Made by a program: the position numbers and the translations under genes | Notes under the pieces: model-generated | Seen by the model: only the letters and a program-made list of their open reading frames with translations | Told to the model about the DNA's origin: nothing | The model's database searches: none | In this document: one piece after another, positions 1-8,063 of the stretch | Layout of the letters: each line of letters begins with the position of its first letter | Numbering within the stretch: position 1 is the first letter of the stretch | Source of the DNA: Paraburkholderia unamae | GTDB lineage: Bacteria > Pseudomonadota > Gammaproteobacteria > Burkholderiales > Burkholderiaceae | Assembly: GCF_003268775.1 (NCBI RefSeq) | Contig: NZ_QLSU01000023.1 | Coordinates: 62,001-126,000, forward strand | Reading direction: 5' to 3' | Length of the DNA stretch: 64,000 bases

Positions 1-51
1 GTCGTCGCCCTCGTAAGCGGCGGGTTGAAACATCGTGTCGGGCATCGCCAT
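1..51 (-). CDS. 5' end of an unidentified gene running off the left edge
   Basis: On the minus strand an ATG at position 51 is preceded by GGAG and a run of seven A residues, a good ribosome-binding site. Seventeen open codons follow to the window edge, reading MAMPDTMFQPAAYEGDD. The piece is too short to identify a family. A second in-frame ATG lies at position 45. It would be transcribed away from the LuxR-type regulator that starts at 382, so the two genes would be divergent, which is a common layout for a regulator and its target. Only the start context supports it. Confidence 0.45.
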   Translation of the reverse strand, partial: MAMPDTMFQPAAYEGDD

Positions 52-381
52 TTTTTTCTCCGCGCGGTTTGGCATCCGTTCAACAACGCGCCTTCAAACG
101 TCCGCTGCCCGCCCTCGCCCGAACGTCGACATGCACGACGCTCTGCGCCTGAGGAGAACATCGGGCACGCGTCGGCGTGGTAGTGGTAGTCGTGGTGGCA
201 GAGGGCACGGCAGGCTCACGCCTTGACGGTCGATGGCGGGATGGGTGGCAAGGAAAATGGCTGTCGGCTGAGCCTCTGGTTTAATCAAACGCAGCGTGAA
301 TCTTTGCCTATACTTTCGTCTAACTTACGTGCGCTTGACACTCCCATTTGGGAGGGAAATCAGCGTCGCAAGGGAGCGGGC
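52..381. other. Intergenic region between divergent genes
   Basis: This 330-base stretch carries no convincing gene. Towards its right end, ahead of the LuxR-type gene, there is a TATACT hexamer at 309-314 and a TTGACA hexamer at 335-340. The latter is followed immediately by a perfect 14-bp dyad, CTCCCATTTGGGAG, at 341-354. The dyad is well placed to be an operator for the downstream gene, possibly autoregulatory, but no matching -10 box could be assigned with confidence. Short open frames in this stretch look like random high-GC frames. Confidence 0.4.
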
Positions 382-1530
382 ATGACGCGCGTCGAGACGA
401 TTCACCGGGCTATCCGGCACGTTTATGAGGCCGCGCTCGCGCCGGACGATTGGCCGCGCGCCATTGCCTCTATTGCCGAGGCGGGTGAAGCCGGCAAGGC
501 CATGCTGCATGCGCAGGAACGCGAAGCGCCTGGCCTTGCGATCTCCATCGGCTTCGATGCGAACAGCGCATGGCTCCTGCAACGGGAAATCGAAACCCGC
601 ATGCCCGACTGGATCAAGGCCATTCCGGTAGGCAAGGCGCTGCGCCAGTCGTCGGCGATCTCGGATACGGATTTCAAACGTTCGGACATCTACAGAGAAG
701 CGATCCGGCCCGCCGGCGGCTTTTACGGCATCGTCGCGCCGCTGGTTCGCGAGCCCGAACGGCAGGTGCTCTTTTCGATGGGGCGTGAGCTGGGGAAGGC
801 CAACTTCAGCGACGACGACATCGGCGCGCTCACGCTGATCGTTCCGCATTTGACGACTGCGCTACAGGTACGAAAACGTCTTGACGCAGCGGACCTTCGC
901 GCGAAGGGTGCGTATGACGTGCTGACTCACCTGGATATCGGCGTGGTGCTGTTCGATGCCGCAATGCGGCCTATTTTTGCCAATCGCTGCGCCGAGGCGC
1001 TGGCGCGTTCCGGCGACGGCTTGCTGCTTTCCGGGAGGTCGGTGTCCGCGTCGCGCCCATCCGATGCCAGAAGCCTGAGAGCGGCGATCGCGGCGGCCAT
1101 CGCGCTGAACAACACGGGCCGCGACGCGAGTGAAACCGCTATTCGACCTCAAGCGCCGATGCGCTGTTATCTCTCGCGCAGTCCGCCACGTCTTCCGCTT
1201 GTTGTCCGCGTCTTGCCCGTCAGTGCGTCGGACCTGCTACAGGGCATCAGCGCGAGCACCCGTGCCGCCCTGTTCGTGATCGAGCCGGACAGGCAAGTGG
1301 CAATCGATCCGATGGTGCTGGCCGCGACTTTTGAATTGACGCGACGTGAAGCAGCGCTCGCCGCGCTGCTCGCACGAGGGATGGAGCTTGCAGAAGCCGC
1401 CTCGCAATCCGGCATCGCAATCGGAACGGCGCGCGGATATCTTAAGCAGATTCTGGCGAAGACCGCCACGCACCGGCAGGCCGAACTCGTCTCACTGTTG
1501 CTGCGTGGCGGGCTGCACATTGCGCGCTGA
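382..1530 (+). CDS. LuxR-type helix-turn-helix transcriptional regulator
   Basis: A 382-residue protein with a LuxR/GerE-type DNA-binding domain at its C-terminus (about residues 317-382). The family pattern F-x-L-T-x-R-E-A is followed by a helix-turn-helix region containing GIAIGTARGYLKQI. The first 300 residues have no motif I can name; the layout fits a sensory domain followed by a short output domain. The ATG at 382 is preferred because AGGGAGCGGG lies just upstream, although the frame is open to 223. The gene is divergent from the partial gene at the left edge, which may be its target. The ligand is unknown. A phosphoreceiver domain is not visible, so it is probably not a classical response regulator. 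Confidence 0.8.
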   Translation: MTRVETIHRAIRHVYEAALAPDDWPRAIASIAEAGEAGKAMLHAQEREAPGLAISIGFDANSAWLLQREIETRMPDWIKAIPVGKALRQSSAISDTDFKRSDIYREAIRPAGGFYGIVAPLVREPERQVLFSMGRELGKANFSDDDIGALTLIVPHLTTALQVRKRLDAADLRAKGAYDVLTHLDIGVVLFDAAMRPIFANRCAEALARSGDGLLLSGRSVSASRPSDARSLRAAIAAAIALNNTGRDASETAIRPQAPMRCYLSRSPPRLPLVVRVLPVSASDLLQGISASTRAALFVIEPDRQVAIDPMVLAATFELTRREAALAALLARGMELAEAASQSGIAIGTARGYLKQILAKTATHRQAELVSLLLRGGLHIAR

Positions 1531-1574
1531 ACGGCACGACAACGCGCATGGCCGCCGGTATCCGCAAGCCGCAA

Positions 1575-2204
1575 TCAGTAGCGCGCGAGCTGGCTGCCGT
1601 TGACCTGCACGCGGTCGCCGGGGCGCAGGTCGCCAGGCGTCGGCACATTGAACGCGCGCACTGAACCGTCGCTCAACTGCACGTCGATCTGGAATCCCGC
1701 GGGCTGGCCCATCTGCTGGCCGATCTGGTTGCCTGCGTAGGCGCCGCCGAGCGCGCCGATGACAGTCGCGGCGTCGCGGCCGTGGCCACCGCCGACCTGA
1801 TTGCCGAGCACGCCGCCAACCAGCGCGCCGACTACCGTTCCTGCAATGCCCGATGTCCCCGTGGCGTTGCTCAGGGGCCGGATGCTCGAAATCGTGCCGT
1901 ACTGGGCGCCGTACTGCGAGCCATTTTGATTGCCGTATTGCGAGTTGTATTGCGAACCGTACTGACCATTGTTTTGCGTGTCATATGGCTGTTGCGGCGC
2001 GGGCGGCGGTGCATAGGCGGGTTGCTGCACGGTGCCGGGTTGCGCGTACGCGGGCTGGCTATACGCCGGCGCTGCATATTGCCCTTGATAGCCCTGCTGC
2101 GCGCCGTAAGGCGTGTAGCCCGGCGCGACGCATGCGGACAACGAAAGACTTGCAGCGGCAACAAGCGCTGCGGCGAGAACGGAACGGGTAGAGAGCATGG
2201 GCAT
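1575..2204 (-). CDS. Glycine-zipper outer-membrane lipoprotein
   Basis: A 209-residue exported lipoprotein. The N-terminus is a signal peptide ending in the lipobox L-S-A-C, with Cys25 (counting from the ATG at 2204; the ATG at 2198 is an alternative). Next comes a low-complexity Tyr/Gln/Pro/Ala/Gly region containing short imperfect repeats of the type QYGSQYNSQYGNQ. A glycine-zipper segment with many small residues (GTVVGALVGGVLGNQVGGG and a second block GALGGAYAGNQIGQQMG) follows, as in the SlyB/Rick_17kDa 2TM group that embeds in the outer membrane. The last 50 residues resemble the compact domain after the zipper in that group. The frame is open upstream to 2432, but the signal peptide fixes the real start. 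A role in envelope integrity is inferred from the family. Confidence 0.85.
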   Translation of the reverse strand: MPMLSTRSVLAAALVAAASLSLSACVAPGYTPYGAQQGYQGQYAAPAYSQPAYAQPGTVQQPAYAPPPAPQQPYDTQNNGQYGSQYNSQYGNQNGSQYGAQYGTISSIRPLSNATGTSGIAGTVVGALVGGVLGNQVGGGHGRDAATVIGALGGAYAGNQIGQQMGQPAGFQIDVQLSDGSVRAFNVPTPGDLRPGDRVQVNGSQLARY

Positions 2205-2632
2205 CACGGTGTAGTTTGCATTGCCGCCGCGCCGTGCATGGCAAGCGCAATTGGAAAAGCGGTTGCGCCGGAGTATACGGAAAGCCCGTGCGCACGTGCG
2301 CCGCGCGACGGTAACAACATGTAAAGTCCGTTGCCGTGTGAATGACGGCGCTCGCCGCGATATCGCGACCGTGATGATTCCGTGCGTGCGCAGGGCGTGC
2401 CGAACGTGTGCGGGCTCGATGCATCGATGCATGCATGACCTCGATGCACGAGGCGTGCTCTGTAGTGTTTGATTAACGCGGTGGGTGCCACCACAATCAA
2501 GATGTCAGGTCGCGAACAAGACCGGCCGGGAGTGAATAGAACAAGCGACACAACAGCGACGCGAAGTTCGAACGTTCGTTGAAAGGCACATTCACGCTCC
2601 TGGTCCCCCGGCTTCTGCGTTTGAAGCGAACC
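2205..2632. other. Intergenic region with palindromic TCGATGCA repeats
   Basis: This region separates the lipoprotein gene from the divergent histidine-kinase gene. It contains three copies of TCGATGCA at 2416-2423, 2424-2431 and 2441-2448. The first two form a perfect 14-bp palindrome, ATGCATCGATGCAT, at 2419-2432. I see no credible gene in it. It should hold both divergent promoters, but I could not assign hexamers with confidence. If the kinase is translated from 2579 rather than 2633, the region ends at 2578. Confidence 0.4.
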
Positions 2633-4303
2633 ATGATTACCATTCGGTACCATTCCAGGTTCGGCCTCTTCCTGCACACCGGAATTGTTGCATCGGCGTA
2701 TTTCGCGGGTGCGAAGCTAGGCCTTTCCTATGCGGTAGTGGGCGGTGCGATCTCTCTGGTATGGCCTTCCAGCGGCATCGCGCTCGTTGCGCTGCTCGCC
2801 ATGGGCATGGCGGTTGCCCCCGGCATTGCCATTGGCTCCTTCCTCGCCAATGTCTCGGTGGGCGTGCCGGTCGCCGTGGCCGCGACAATCGGCATCGGGT
2901 CCATGCTTGCACCGTTGACGGCAACCCTGCTGCTGACTCGCGCGACCCGATTCCAGATCAGCCTTGACCGCATCAACGACGTGCTGGCGTTCATCGGCCT
3001 CGCTGCCGTGGCGAGCACATCGATCAGCGCGGTGATCGGCACGACCGCCCTGCTGGGAGGCGGCCTCGTGCCGGCCGAGGGCTACGGGGCGGCCTTTCTG
3101 AAATGGTGGCTCGGCGACATGATGGGGGTTCTCGTCATGGCGCCGTCCCTTTTCAGCGTCCTCGCCTATTCGAACCCGGTGCGCTCCAGGCAGCGGGCCG
3201 TCGAAGCGTGCGGACTGCTCGCCGTGACCTGCTGGGTGAGCTACCTCATCTTCGGCGCGCCGCAACTGGCCGGGCACGGCTACTATCCCGCGGCGCTCGC
3301 GATCTTCCCGTTCATCATCTGGGCGGCGCTGCGCTTCGATCGCCTCGGCGCGAGCATCGTGACCCTGACGATCTCGGCCGTGGCCATCTGGGGCACCACC
3401 CACGGCACCGGGCCGTTCGCCGCCGCATCGGCTGTGGACAGCCTCGTGAGGTGGTGCGCTTTCGCCAACGTCGTGGCGGCAACGGGACTGCTGCTCGCGG
3501 CGGCGCGCGCCCAGGAGCGACGCGCCCATGACCTGCTGCGGGCAGCCCATATCGAACTGGAGCAACGCGTGCAGGCGCGAACCGAGGACCTGGAGAAAGC
3601 CAACAACGAACTCAAGGAAGAGATCGTGCGGCGCCGCCTGCTGGAAGGGGAACTGATCCGCATTGGCGACCAGCAACAGCGGCTCATCGGCCAGGAGTTG
3701 CACGACGGACTCGGGCAGCACCTGACGAGCCTCGGCCTGTACTGCGCCGCCTTGAACCAGAAGCTTCAGACGCAGGGCCACCCGGCCGCCGCCGACGCCA
3801 CCATCGTAGTCGGCCTGGTGAAGCAGGCGTCCCTGCTGACCCGCAGGATCGCACACGGCCTCGACCCGGTGGCGATGGAATACGGAGGCCTTGCGGCCGC
3901 GCTGCACGGACTGGCCGAGACGGCGCGCGCGCTCAACGGCGTGGATTGCATGCTGAGCATCGCGCCGGATGTGGACTTGCTGGACCCGCTGCTGCAAATC
4001 AACCTGTACCGTGCGGCACAGGAAGCCGTCAACAACGCGCTGAAATACTGTCACGGCCAGCGCATCTGGATTGACCTGGAGCGCTCGGGCGGTCAGCAGA
4101 CGCTGTCGATCAGTGACGACGGCGTCGGCATCGACCACGAAGACATGGAGCGCGCCTCGGGTCTCGGGCTGCACAACCTGCGTCACCGCGCGAGCCTGCT
4201 GGGCGGCTCCTGCACCGTGTCCCGCAACGGTCTGGGAGGCACCACCGTCGCCATCAGCTATCCGCTACCGGAGGGCTCCGGCCATGCCCAGGCAATGCGC
4301 TAG
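2633..4303 (+). CDS. MASE1-domain sensor histidine kinase (NarX/UhpB-like HPK7 group)
   Basis: A membrane-bound sensor kinase of 556 residues. Roughly the first 290 residues are hydrophobic with many predicted transmembrane helices and fit the MASE1 sensory domain. A coiled-coil linker follows (about 300-345, ending in the RRRLLEGELIRIGDQQQRLI stretch). Next is the HisKA_3 box ELHDGLGQHLTSL with the phospho-accepting His357. The C-terminal HATPase domain has the N-box region around ALKYC and the DDGVGID G1 motif. The start at 2633 gives the expected short N-terminus; 2579 is also open. The gene overlaps the response-regulator gene by 20 bases, so the two are almost certainly co-translated partners. 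The signal sensed is unknown. Confidence 0.88.
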   Translation: MITIRYHSRFGLFLHTGIVASAYFAGAKLGLSYAVVGGAISLVWPSSGIALVALLAMGMAVAPGIAIGSFLANVSVGVPVAVAATIGIGSMLAPLTATLLLTRATRFQISLDRINDVLAFIGLAAVASTSISAVIGTTALLGGGLVPAEGYGAAFLKWWLGDMMGVLVMAPSLFSVLAYSNPVRSRQRAVEACGLLAVTCWVSYLIFGAPQLAGHGYYPAALAIFPFIIWAALRFDRLGASIVTLTISAVAIWGTTHGTGPFAAASAVDSLVRWCAFANVVAATGLLLAAARAQERRAHDLLRAAHIELEQRVQARTEDLEKANNELKEEIVRRRLLEGELIRIGDQQQRLIGQELHDGLGQHLTSLGLYCAALNQKLQTQGHPAAADATIVVGLVKQASLLTRRIAHGLDPVAMEYGGLAAALHGLAETARALNGVDCMLSIAPDVDLLDPLLQINLYRAAQEAVNNALKYCHGQRIWIDLERSGGQQTLSISDDGVGIDHEDMERASGLGLHNLRHRASLLGGSCTVSRNGLGGTTVAISYPLPEGSGHAQAMR

Positions 4304-4949
4304 CTCTCGCCGCGCGACTCAAATCCTGATCGTGGATGATCACCCCATCATCCGGGACGGCATGACGTTGTTGCTGAATCTGCAAGAGGACCTGCACGTT
4401 TGTTGTGCGGCCGGCAACATCGAAGAAGCGCTCGCGGCGATGGAGTGCGGGCCCGATGTCGCCATCGTCGACATCAGCCTGCAAACGGACTCCGGCCTCG
4501 AACTGGTGAAGACGCTGCGTCACCGCTATCCGGAGCTGGCCATTCTCGTCCTCAGCATGCACGACGAAAGCCTGTTTGCCGAACGCGCCCTGCGCTGCGG
4601 GGCAAACGGGTATCTGATGAAACTCGAGGCCACGGATCATGTCGTGGGCGCCATTCGCGACGTGCTGGCCGGCAATATCTACATGAGCGCCGCCATGCAT
4701 GAGAAGCTGGCGCGCGCGCTGGCCGTCCCTCGCAAACAACCCGAAGGTCCCATCGCCAGTCTTTCGGAACGGGAATTCGAAGTGCTGCACCTGATCGGGC
4801 TCGGCTTCAGCACCCGCGAAATTGCGGAGAAGCTGAGCCGCAGCGTGAAGACCATCGAAGCGCATCAGGCCAATATCAAGGAAAAACTCAATATCCGCAA
4901 CGGCAAGGAACTCACGCGATTCGCCATTCAGTGGATCGAAAGCCAATAG
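4284..4949 (+). CDS. NarL/FixJ-family response regulator
   Basis: A 221-residue two-domain response regulator. The receiver domain starts ILIVDDHPIIRDGM (acidic pair near the N-terminus), has the likely phospho-acceptor Asp63 in AIVDISL, a switch Ser in ILVLSMHDE, and the conserved Lys in GYLMKLEA. The LuxR-type output domain (about 155-215) has LSEREFEVLHLIGLGFSTRE and the recognition segment SRSVKTIEAHQANIKEKL. The ATG at 4284 lies inside the 3' end of the kinase gene, giving a 20-base overlap and translational coupling. The frame is open further upstream, but that part is antiphase kinase sequence. Targets are unknown; dyads in the following intergenic region are candidates. Confidence 0.92.
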   Translation: MPRQCASSRRATQILIVDDHPIIRDGMTLLLNLQEDLHVCCAAGNIEEALAAMECGPDVAIVDISLQTDSGLELVKTLRHRYPELAILVLSMHDESLFAERALRCGANGYLMKLEATDHVVGAIRDVLAGNIYMSAAMHEKLARALAVPRKQPEGPIASLSEREFEVLHLIGLGFSTREIAEKLSRSVKTIEAHQANIKEKLNIRNGKELTRFAIQWIESQ

Positions 4950-5283
4950 CGTGAATCACGCCAATACGGTTAAAGCGCCACTCGGGCTGAGCCCGCGCGC
5001 GGAATAAGGCGATCCCCTAGGCGCTTTTAGGACGGACACCTGATTCATGCGCATGGGGTCGGCGCATATAGTCATAACTATCGGCGTGCCAGCCAGCTGG
5101 CACTGTCCATGCACCCACGTGGACCCGTTGGTGGCGTGACTACCCGCGACGTCACCACCCGTCATCCGTCGACGGTATGCAAATTACCGCTCACCGCGCA
5201 CCTTTCACCAGGGAAGCGCCCTCAAACGGAATATCGCAGCCGCTCGTTGAACCCGAACGCCTCGGCACACCGAAGGAGCGATC
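4950..5283. promoter_or_regulatory. Intergenic region with two operator-like dyads upstream of the CBS-BON gene
   Basis: This 334-base region contains two close dyads. One is ATAGT-CATA-ACTAT at 5068-5081. The other is an 18-bp perfect inverted repeat, GTGCCAGC-CA-GCTGGCAC, at 5086-5103. They are 4 bases apart and lie about 180-215 bases before the ATG of the CBS-BON gene. The layout fits tandem regulator sites, for example for the neighbouring response regulator, but that link is inference. No gene is apparent here. Confidence 0.45.
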
Positions 5284-5976
5284 ATGCGCGCATTCGACAT
5301 CATGACTACGTCGGTCGTCACCGCCAGACCGGACATGACAATCCACGACGCGGCAAAGCTGTTCGTCGACAACCATATCGGCGGCATGCCGGTCGTCGAC
5401 GACCGCGGACAGGTGGTGGGCATCGTCAGCCATCGGGACCTGCTGCATCGCGTGGAGAACGGCACAGCGCACAGCAGGCGCCCGTGGTGGGTAGAAGCGC
5501 TTGCGTCGTCCCCGCGCGACCAGGCGGCGAGGTATGTGAAAGAGCACGGTCGCTTCGTCGGCGACGTCATGTGCGACGCGGTGATCTCAATCGCCGAAGA
5601 CATGCCCCTCCAGCAGATCGCCGACCTCATGGAGCGCCGCCACCTCAAACGCGTGCCGGTGCTCAGGCAAGGCAAGCTCGTCGGCATCGTGTGCCGGGCA
5701 AATCTGATTCGCGCGCTCGCGAGCGTCGAATCGCGCGTGGACGCTCAAGCGCATGACGATGCGAGCCTGCGCGACGCGATCGTGCGGGAAATGCGCGGGC
5801 AGCGCTGGGGACTGCCCAAACAGGGCGTGCTCGTCAAGGACGGCGTCGCGCATCTGTGGGGCGTGATCGAGTCCGACGAGGAAAAGCGCGCGATACGCAT
5901 CGCGGCCGAGGGCGTGCCCGGCATCAAGCGCGTAGAGAGCCACGTGGAGTTTCCGGGCGTGACGCCAACGCTGTAG
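5284..5976 (+). CDS. CBS-pair and BON domain protein
   Basis: A 230-residue soluble protein with two CBS motifs and a C-terminal BON domain. The first CBS (about 3-60) has DIMTTSVVTARPDMTI, GGMPVVDDRGQVVGIVSHRD; the second (about 95-150) has DVMCDAVISIAEDMPLQQIA and RVPVLRQGKLVGIVCRANL. The BON domain (about 160-225) ends in VPGIKRVESHVEF. CBS pairs bind adenosine nucleotides, and BON domains are associated with membrane or lipid interaction. In Burkholderia such proteins are often in stress or low-oxygen regulons (family knowledge). An insertion of about 20 residues rich in Arg/Trp separates the CBS halves. GGAG lies 9 bases before the ATG. It is transcribed in the same direction as the two-component genes but 334 bases away. 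Confidence 0.9.
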   Translation: MRAFDIMTTSVVTARPDMTIHDAAKLFVDNHIGGMPVVDDRGQVVGIVSHRDLLHRVENGTAHSRRPWWVEALASSPRDQAARYVKEHGRFVGDVMCDAVISIAEDMPLQQIADLMERRHLKRVPVLRQGKLVGIVCRANLIRALASVESRVDAQAHDDASLRDAIVREMRGQRWGLPKQGVLVKDGVAHLWGVIESDEEKRAIRIAAEGVPGIKRVESHVEFPGVTPTL

Positions 5977-6294
5977 CGCCCCTCAACCGCCCATCGTTTG
6001 CATAGGTTCAACCCCGTCTCGCTCGAAGCTGCCATGCATGTCCCGAGCGAGGCCCGTTCGATACAGGAGGAAATCAGCGAAGCGAAACGGCTTGCTTTGG
6101 CGCCGCTTGCGTTCGTCGCTTGTATTCGCTTGCATTCCCGTTACTGGGCGGCTTTCCGGCCGCCCAGGTCGGTCGGAAGTGCGGCCAGTTCTCCTGAATG
6201 TCTCCTGCTTCACGGCATCGATGGATCGTTGAAGCCGGTTGCATGCAAGAGCGCTCGCCGCACCCTACGTGGCAATCGCTGGAGGTAGCGCATC
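5977..6294. other. Intergenic region with a GC-rich hairpin
   Basis: No credible gene is seen between the CBS-BON gene and the DUF4148 gene. A perfect 9-bp stem, CTGGGCGGC with GCCGCCCAG and a 6-base loop, occupies 6144-6167. It has no T-tract on either side, so it is not a standard intrinsic terminator. It could act as an RNA structure or an operator. GGAGG at 6281-6285 is the ribosome-binding site of the DUF4148 gene. Confidence 0.4.
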
Positions 6295-6603
6295 ATGAAA
6301 ACCCTTGTTCAAACTGTCGTTGTCCTGACTGTCCTGGCCGCTCCGGCCATCTCGCTCGCTCAATCGAACGGCCCAGTGACGACTGAGCAAGTCCGCGCCG
6401 AGCTCATCCAGCTCGAACAGGCCGGCTATCGCGTCGGCGACGGGGACAACGCAACTTATCCGGCCGAGATCCAGGCGGCCGAAGCCCGCGTGGCCGCGCA
6501 GAACGGCGGAAGCAGTTATGGCGGCGTGATCAGCGGGACGTCGGCGTCCGGAGCGCCCCCCGCGCCCGTGACCGGCCTGAAGCCCGTGTACTTCGGTCAG
6601 TAA
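6295..6603 (+). CDS. DUF4148-family small exported protein
   Basis: A 102-residue protein with a signal peptide (MKTLVQTVVVLTVLAAPAIS, cleavage probably after SLA) and the DUF4148 core: TTEQVRAELIQLEQAGYRVG followed by YPAEIQAAEARVAAQ. The tail is rich in Gly, Ser, Ala and Pro. The family is abundant in Burkholderiaceae, usually in many paralogs, and its molecular function is unknown; location is presumably periplasmic. GGAGG precedes the start at a good distance, and a strong intrinsic terminator follows 28 bases after the stop, so it is probably transcribed alone. Confidence 0.9.
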   Translation: MKTLVQTVVVLTVLAAPAISLAQSNGPVTTEQVRAELIQLEQAGYRVGDGDNATYPAEIQAAEARVAAQNGGSSYGGVISGTSASGAPPAPVTGLKPVYFGQ

Positions 6604-6631
6604 GCCATTGCGCTCACGCACCGTTTTATCG

Positions 6632-6664
6632 AAAGCCCTTCTTCCAGACGGAGAAGGGCTTTTT
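6632..6664 (+). terminator. Intrinsic terminator after the DUF4148 gene
   Basis: An 11-bp perfect stem (AAAGCCCTTCT at 6632-6642 pairing with AGAAGGGCTTT at 6652-6662) with a 9-base loop, running into a T-tract of five. The A-tract on the left side means it could also work for transcription from the right, where the lipocalin-like gene ends at 6715. Confidence 0.9.
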
Positions 6665-6714
6665 GCCGGGCGCGCATTGCCTGCTGAGCGCAGCCAACGC
6701 GCGGTCTCGCGCAC

Positions 6715-7170
6715 TCAGTTCGCGCCGGCGCGCCGCCAGCGCAAATAGGAGTTGACCAGTTTGCCGCCGGAGTTGATCGGCCTGGCGGTGCTCAGGCTCA
6801 GCACGTCGCCTTCAATCTTGACGACACGCGGCTGCGTCTGGCCAATCCAGTTGGGGAACAGCGATATGAACATCGAGTGGGTGAGCGACTGCGTCGCTTC
6901 GTCCACCTCGTACGGCCCGGTATAGGCGATATAGCTGCTGCCCTGCGCCTCGTATTCCTGCGCGCTCCCCTTGAACCAGTCGCCGGAAGCAAAGGGCATG
7001 CGCTCCTCGCGGCACAATTGCGCGGACATGTAGCCGTCCGGCGTGTACATGATGATGCCTTGGGGCGTTTCGCCAAAAGGATAGAGCGTGCCGGAGCCGT
7101 CGACAGGTTCCTCGACGTACGAGACCAGTTTCCAGGCGCCGATCAGTTGTTCACGCAAAGTGGCTTTCAT
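6715..7170 (-). CDS. Lipocalin-like domain protein
   Basis: A 151-residue single-domain protein matching the lipocalin_5-like family: it opens LREQLIGAWKLVSYVEEP, then has GETPQGIIMYTPDGYMSAQL, a central SYIAYTGPYEVDEA and ends in VNSYLRWRR. There is no signal peptide, so it is probably cytoplasmic. Such proteins occur beside short-chain dehydrogenases and polyketide or aromatic catabolic genes; the ligand is unknown. The ATG at 7170 follows AGGAAATG and lies 25 bases after the SDR stop, so it should be the second gene of an SDR-lipocalin operon. The frame is open upstream, where it overlaps the SDR gene in another phase. Confidence 0.85.
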   Translation of the reverse strand: MKATLREQLIGAWKLVSYVEEPVDGSGTLYPFGETPQGIIMYTPDGYMSAQLCREERMPFASGDWFKGSAQEYEAQGSSYIAYTGPYEVDEATQSLTHSMFISLFPNWIGQTQPRVVKIEGDVLSLSTARPINSGGKLVNSYLRWRRAGAN

Positions 7171-7195
7171 CACATCATTTCCTGTGTTCGAAGAT

Positions 7196-7960
7196 TTACG
7201 ACGCCTGCTGCATGTCGTTGTCGATGGGGAGCAACTGGCCGGAGATCGACTTGCCCGCGTCCGAGGTGATAAAGAGCGCGAGGGCGGCAATGTCGTTGGG
7301 GTCGACGAAACGCTGCAACGATTGCAGTGACATCGCCTCGCGCCGCTCGTCCTCGACCGGACGGCCGCTGAGCTTCGCGCGCCCCGCGAGGACGTTCTCG
7401 ATACGCTGCCCCGCCACGGCGCCCGGCAGAATCGCATTCACGCGAATGCCCCACTCCCCCAGTTCGCGCGACAAGGTCTTCGTGAAGCCGATGAGTCCCC
7501 ACTTGCTGGTCGAGTACGCGCTGCGATTGGGATAGCCGAACCGGCCCGCCACCGACGACATGACGATGATCGACGCCGCACCCGATTGCTTGAGATGCGG
7601 GATCGCAAGGCGGGTCACGTTGAACGTGCCCCCCAGATTGATCTGCATGACCTTGTCCCATGCATCGGGATCGAAGCTTTCGACCGGGGCCGTCGGTCCC
7701 GAGATGCCCGCGTTGTTCACGAGCACGTCCAGACCGCCGAGCGCGCCGATGGCTTGCGGCACCACCTGCTCGATCTCGACTCGACTCGACACATCGCACT
7801 TGAATGTTTCGACGCCTGGCAACTCCGCGGCGAGCGTCTTGAGCGCGGCTTCGTCGATGTCGATCACCGCCACGCTCGCGCCGTTTTGTGCGAAGGCATG
7901 CGCCATGGCGCGTCCAATGCCCGATGCGCCCGCCGTAATCAAAACCCTTTGGCTTCCCAT
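7196..7960 (-). CDS. Short-chain dehydrogenase/reductase (SDR)
   Basis: A 254-residue classical SDR. The dinucleotide-binding motif near the N-terminus reads ITAGASGIGRA, with Ala in place of the usual second Gly of TGGxxGIG. DID after the second strand (AVIDIDEAAL) suggests NAD preference. NNAGISGPT, the catalytic Ser in IVMSSVAGRFG and YSTSK (Tyr149, Lys153) are present. The start at 7960 is chosen because GAGGAGGGCGAC precedes it; an ATG 27 bases upstream is in frame. The substrate is unknown. It is the first gene of a two-gene operon with the lipocalin-like gene and divergent from a LysR-type gene 103 bases away, which probably controls it. Confidence 0.88.
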   Translation of the reverse strand: MGSQRVLITAGASGIGRAMAHAFAQNGASVAVIDIDEAALKTLAAELPGVETFKCDVSSRVEIEQVVPQAIGALGGLDVLVNNAGISGPTAPVESFDPDAWDKVMQINLGGTFNVTRLAIPHLKQSGAASIIVMSSVAGRFGYPNRSAYSTSKWGLIGFTKTLSRELGEWGIRVNAILPGAVAGQRIENVLAGRAKLSGRPVEDERREAMSLQSLQRFVDPNDIAALALFITSDAGKSISGQLLPIDNDMQQAS

Positions 7961-8028
7961 GTCGCCCTCCTCGTGTTCGCTTGACACGACTCACTATAGG
8001 CGGCGCACATCAATCCATGAAATCGTTT

Positions 8029-8048
8029 GTTATTATCACTCGCATAAC
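8029..8048. promoter_or_regulatory. LysR-type operator candidate between SDR and LysR genes
   Basis: A dyad GTTAT-N10-ATAAC lies 16 bases before the LysR start and 69 bases before the SDR start. Spacing and position in the divergent intergenic region fit the T-N11-A type recognition site of LysR regulators. This is a pattern match only. Confidence 0.45.
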
Positions 8049-8063
8049 TGTGATGGATAGGTC

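Noticed and set aside
5998..6288. A 96-codon open frame between the CBS-BON and DUF4148 genes
   Set aside because: Weak start context and no motif; it ends at the DUF4148 ribosome-binding site and spans a hairpin.
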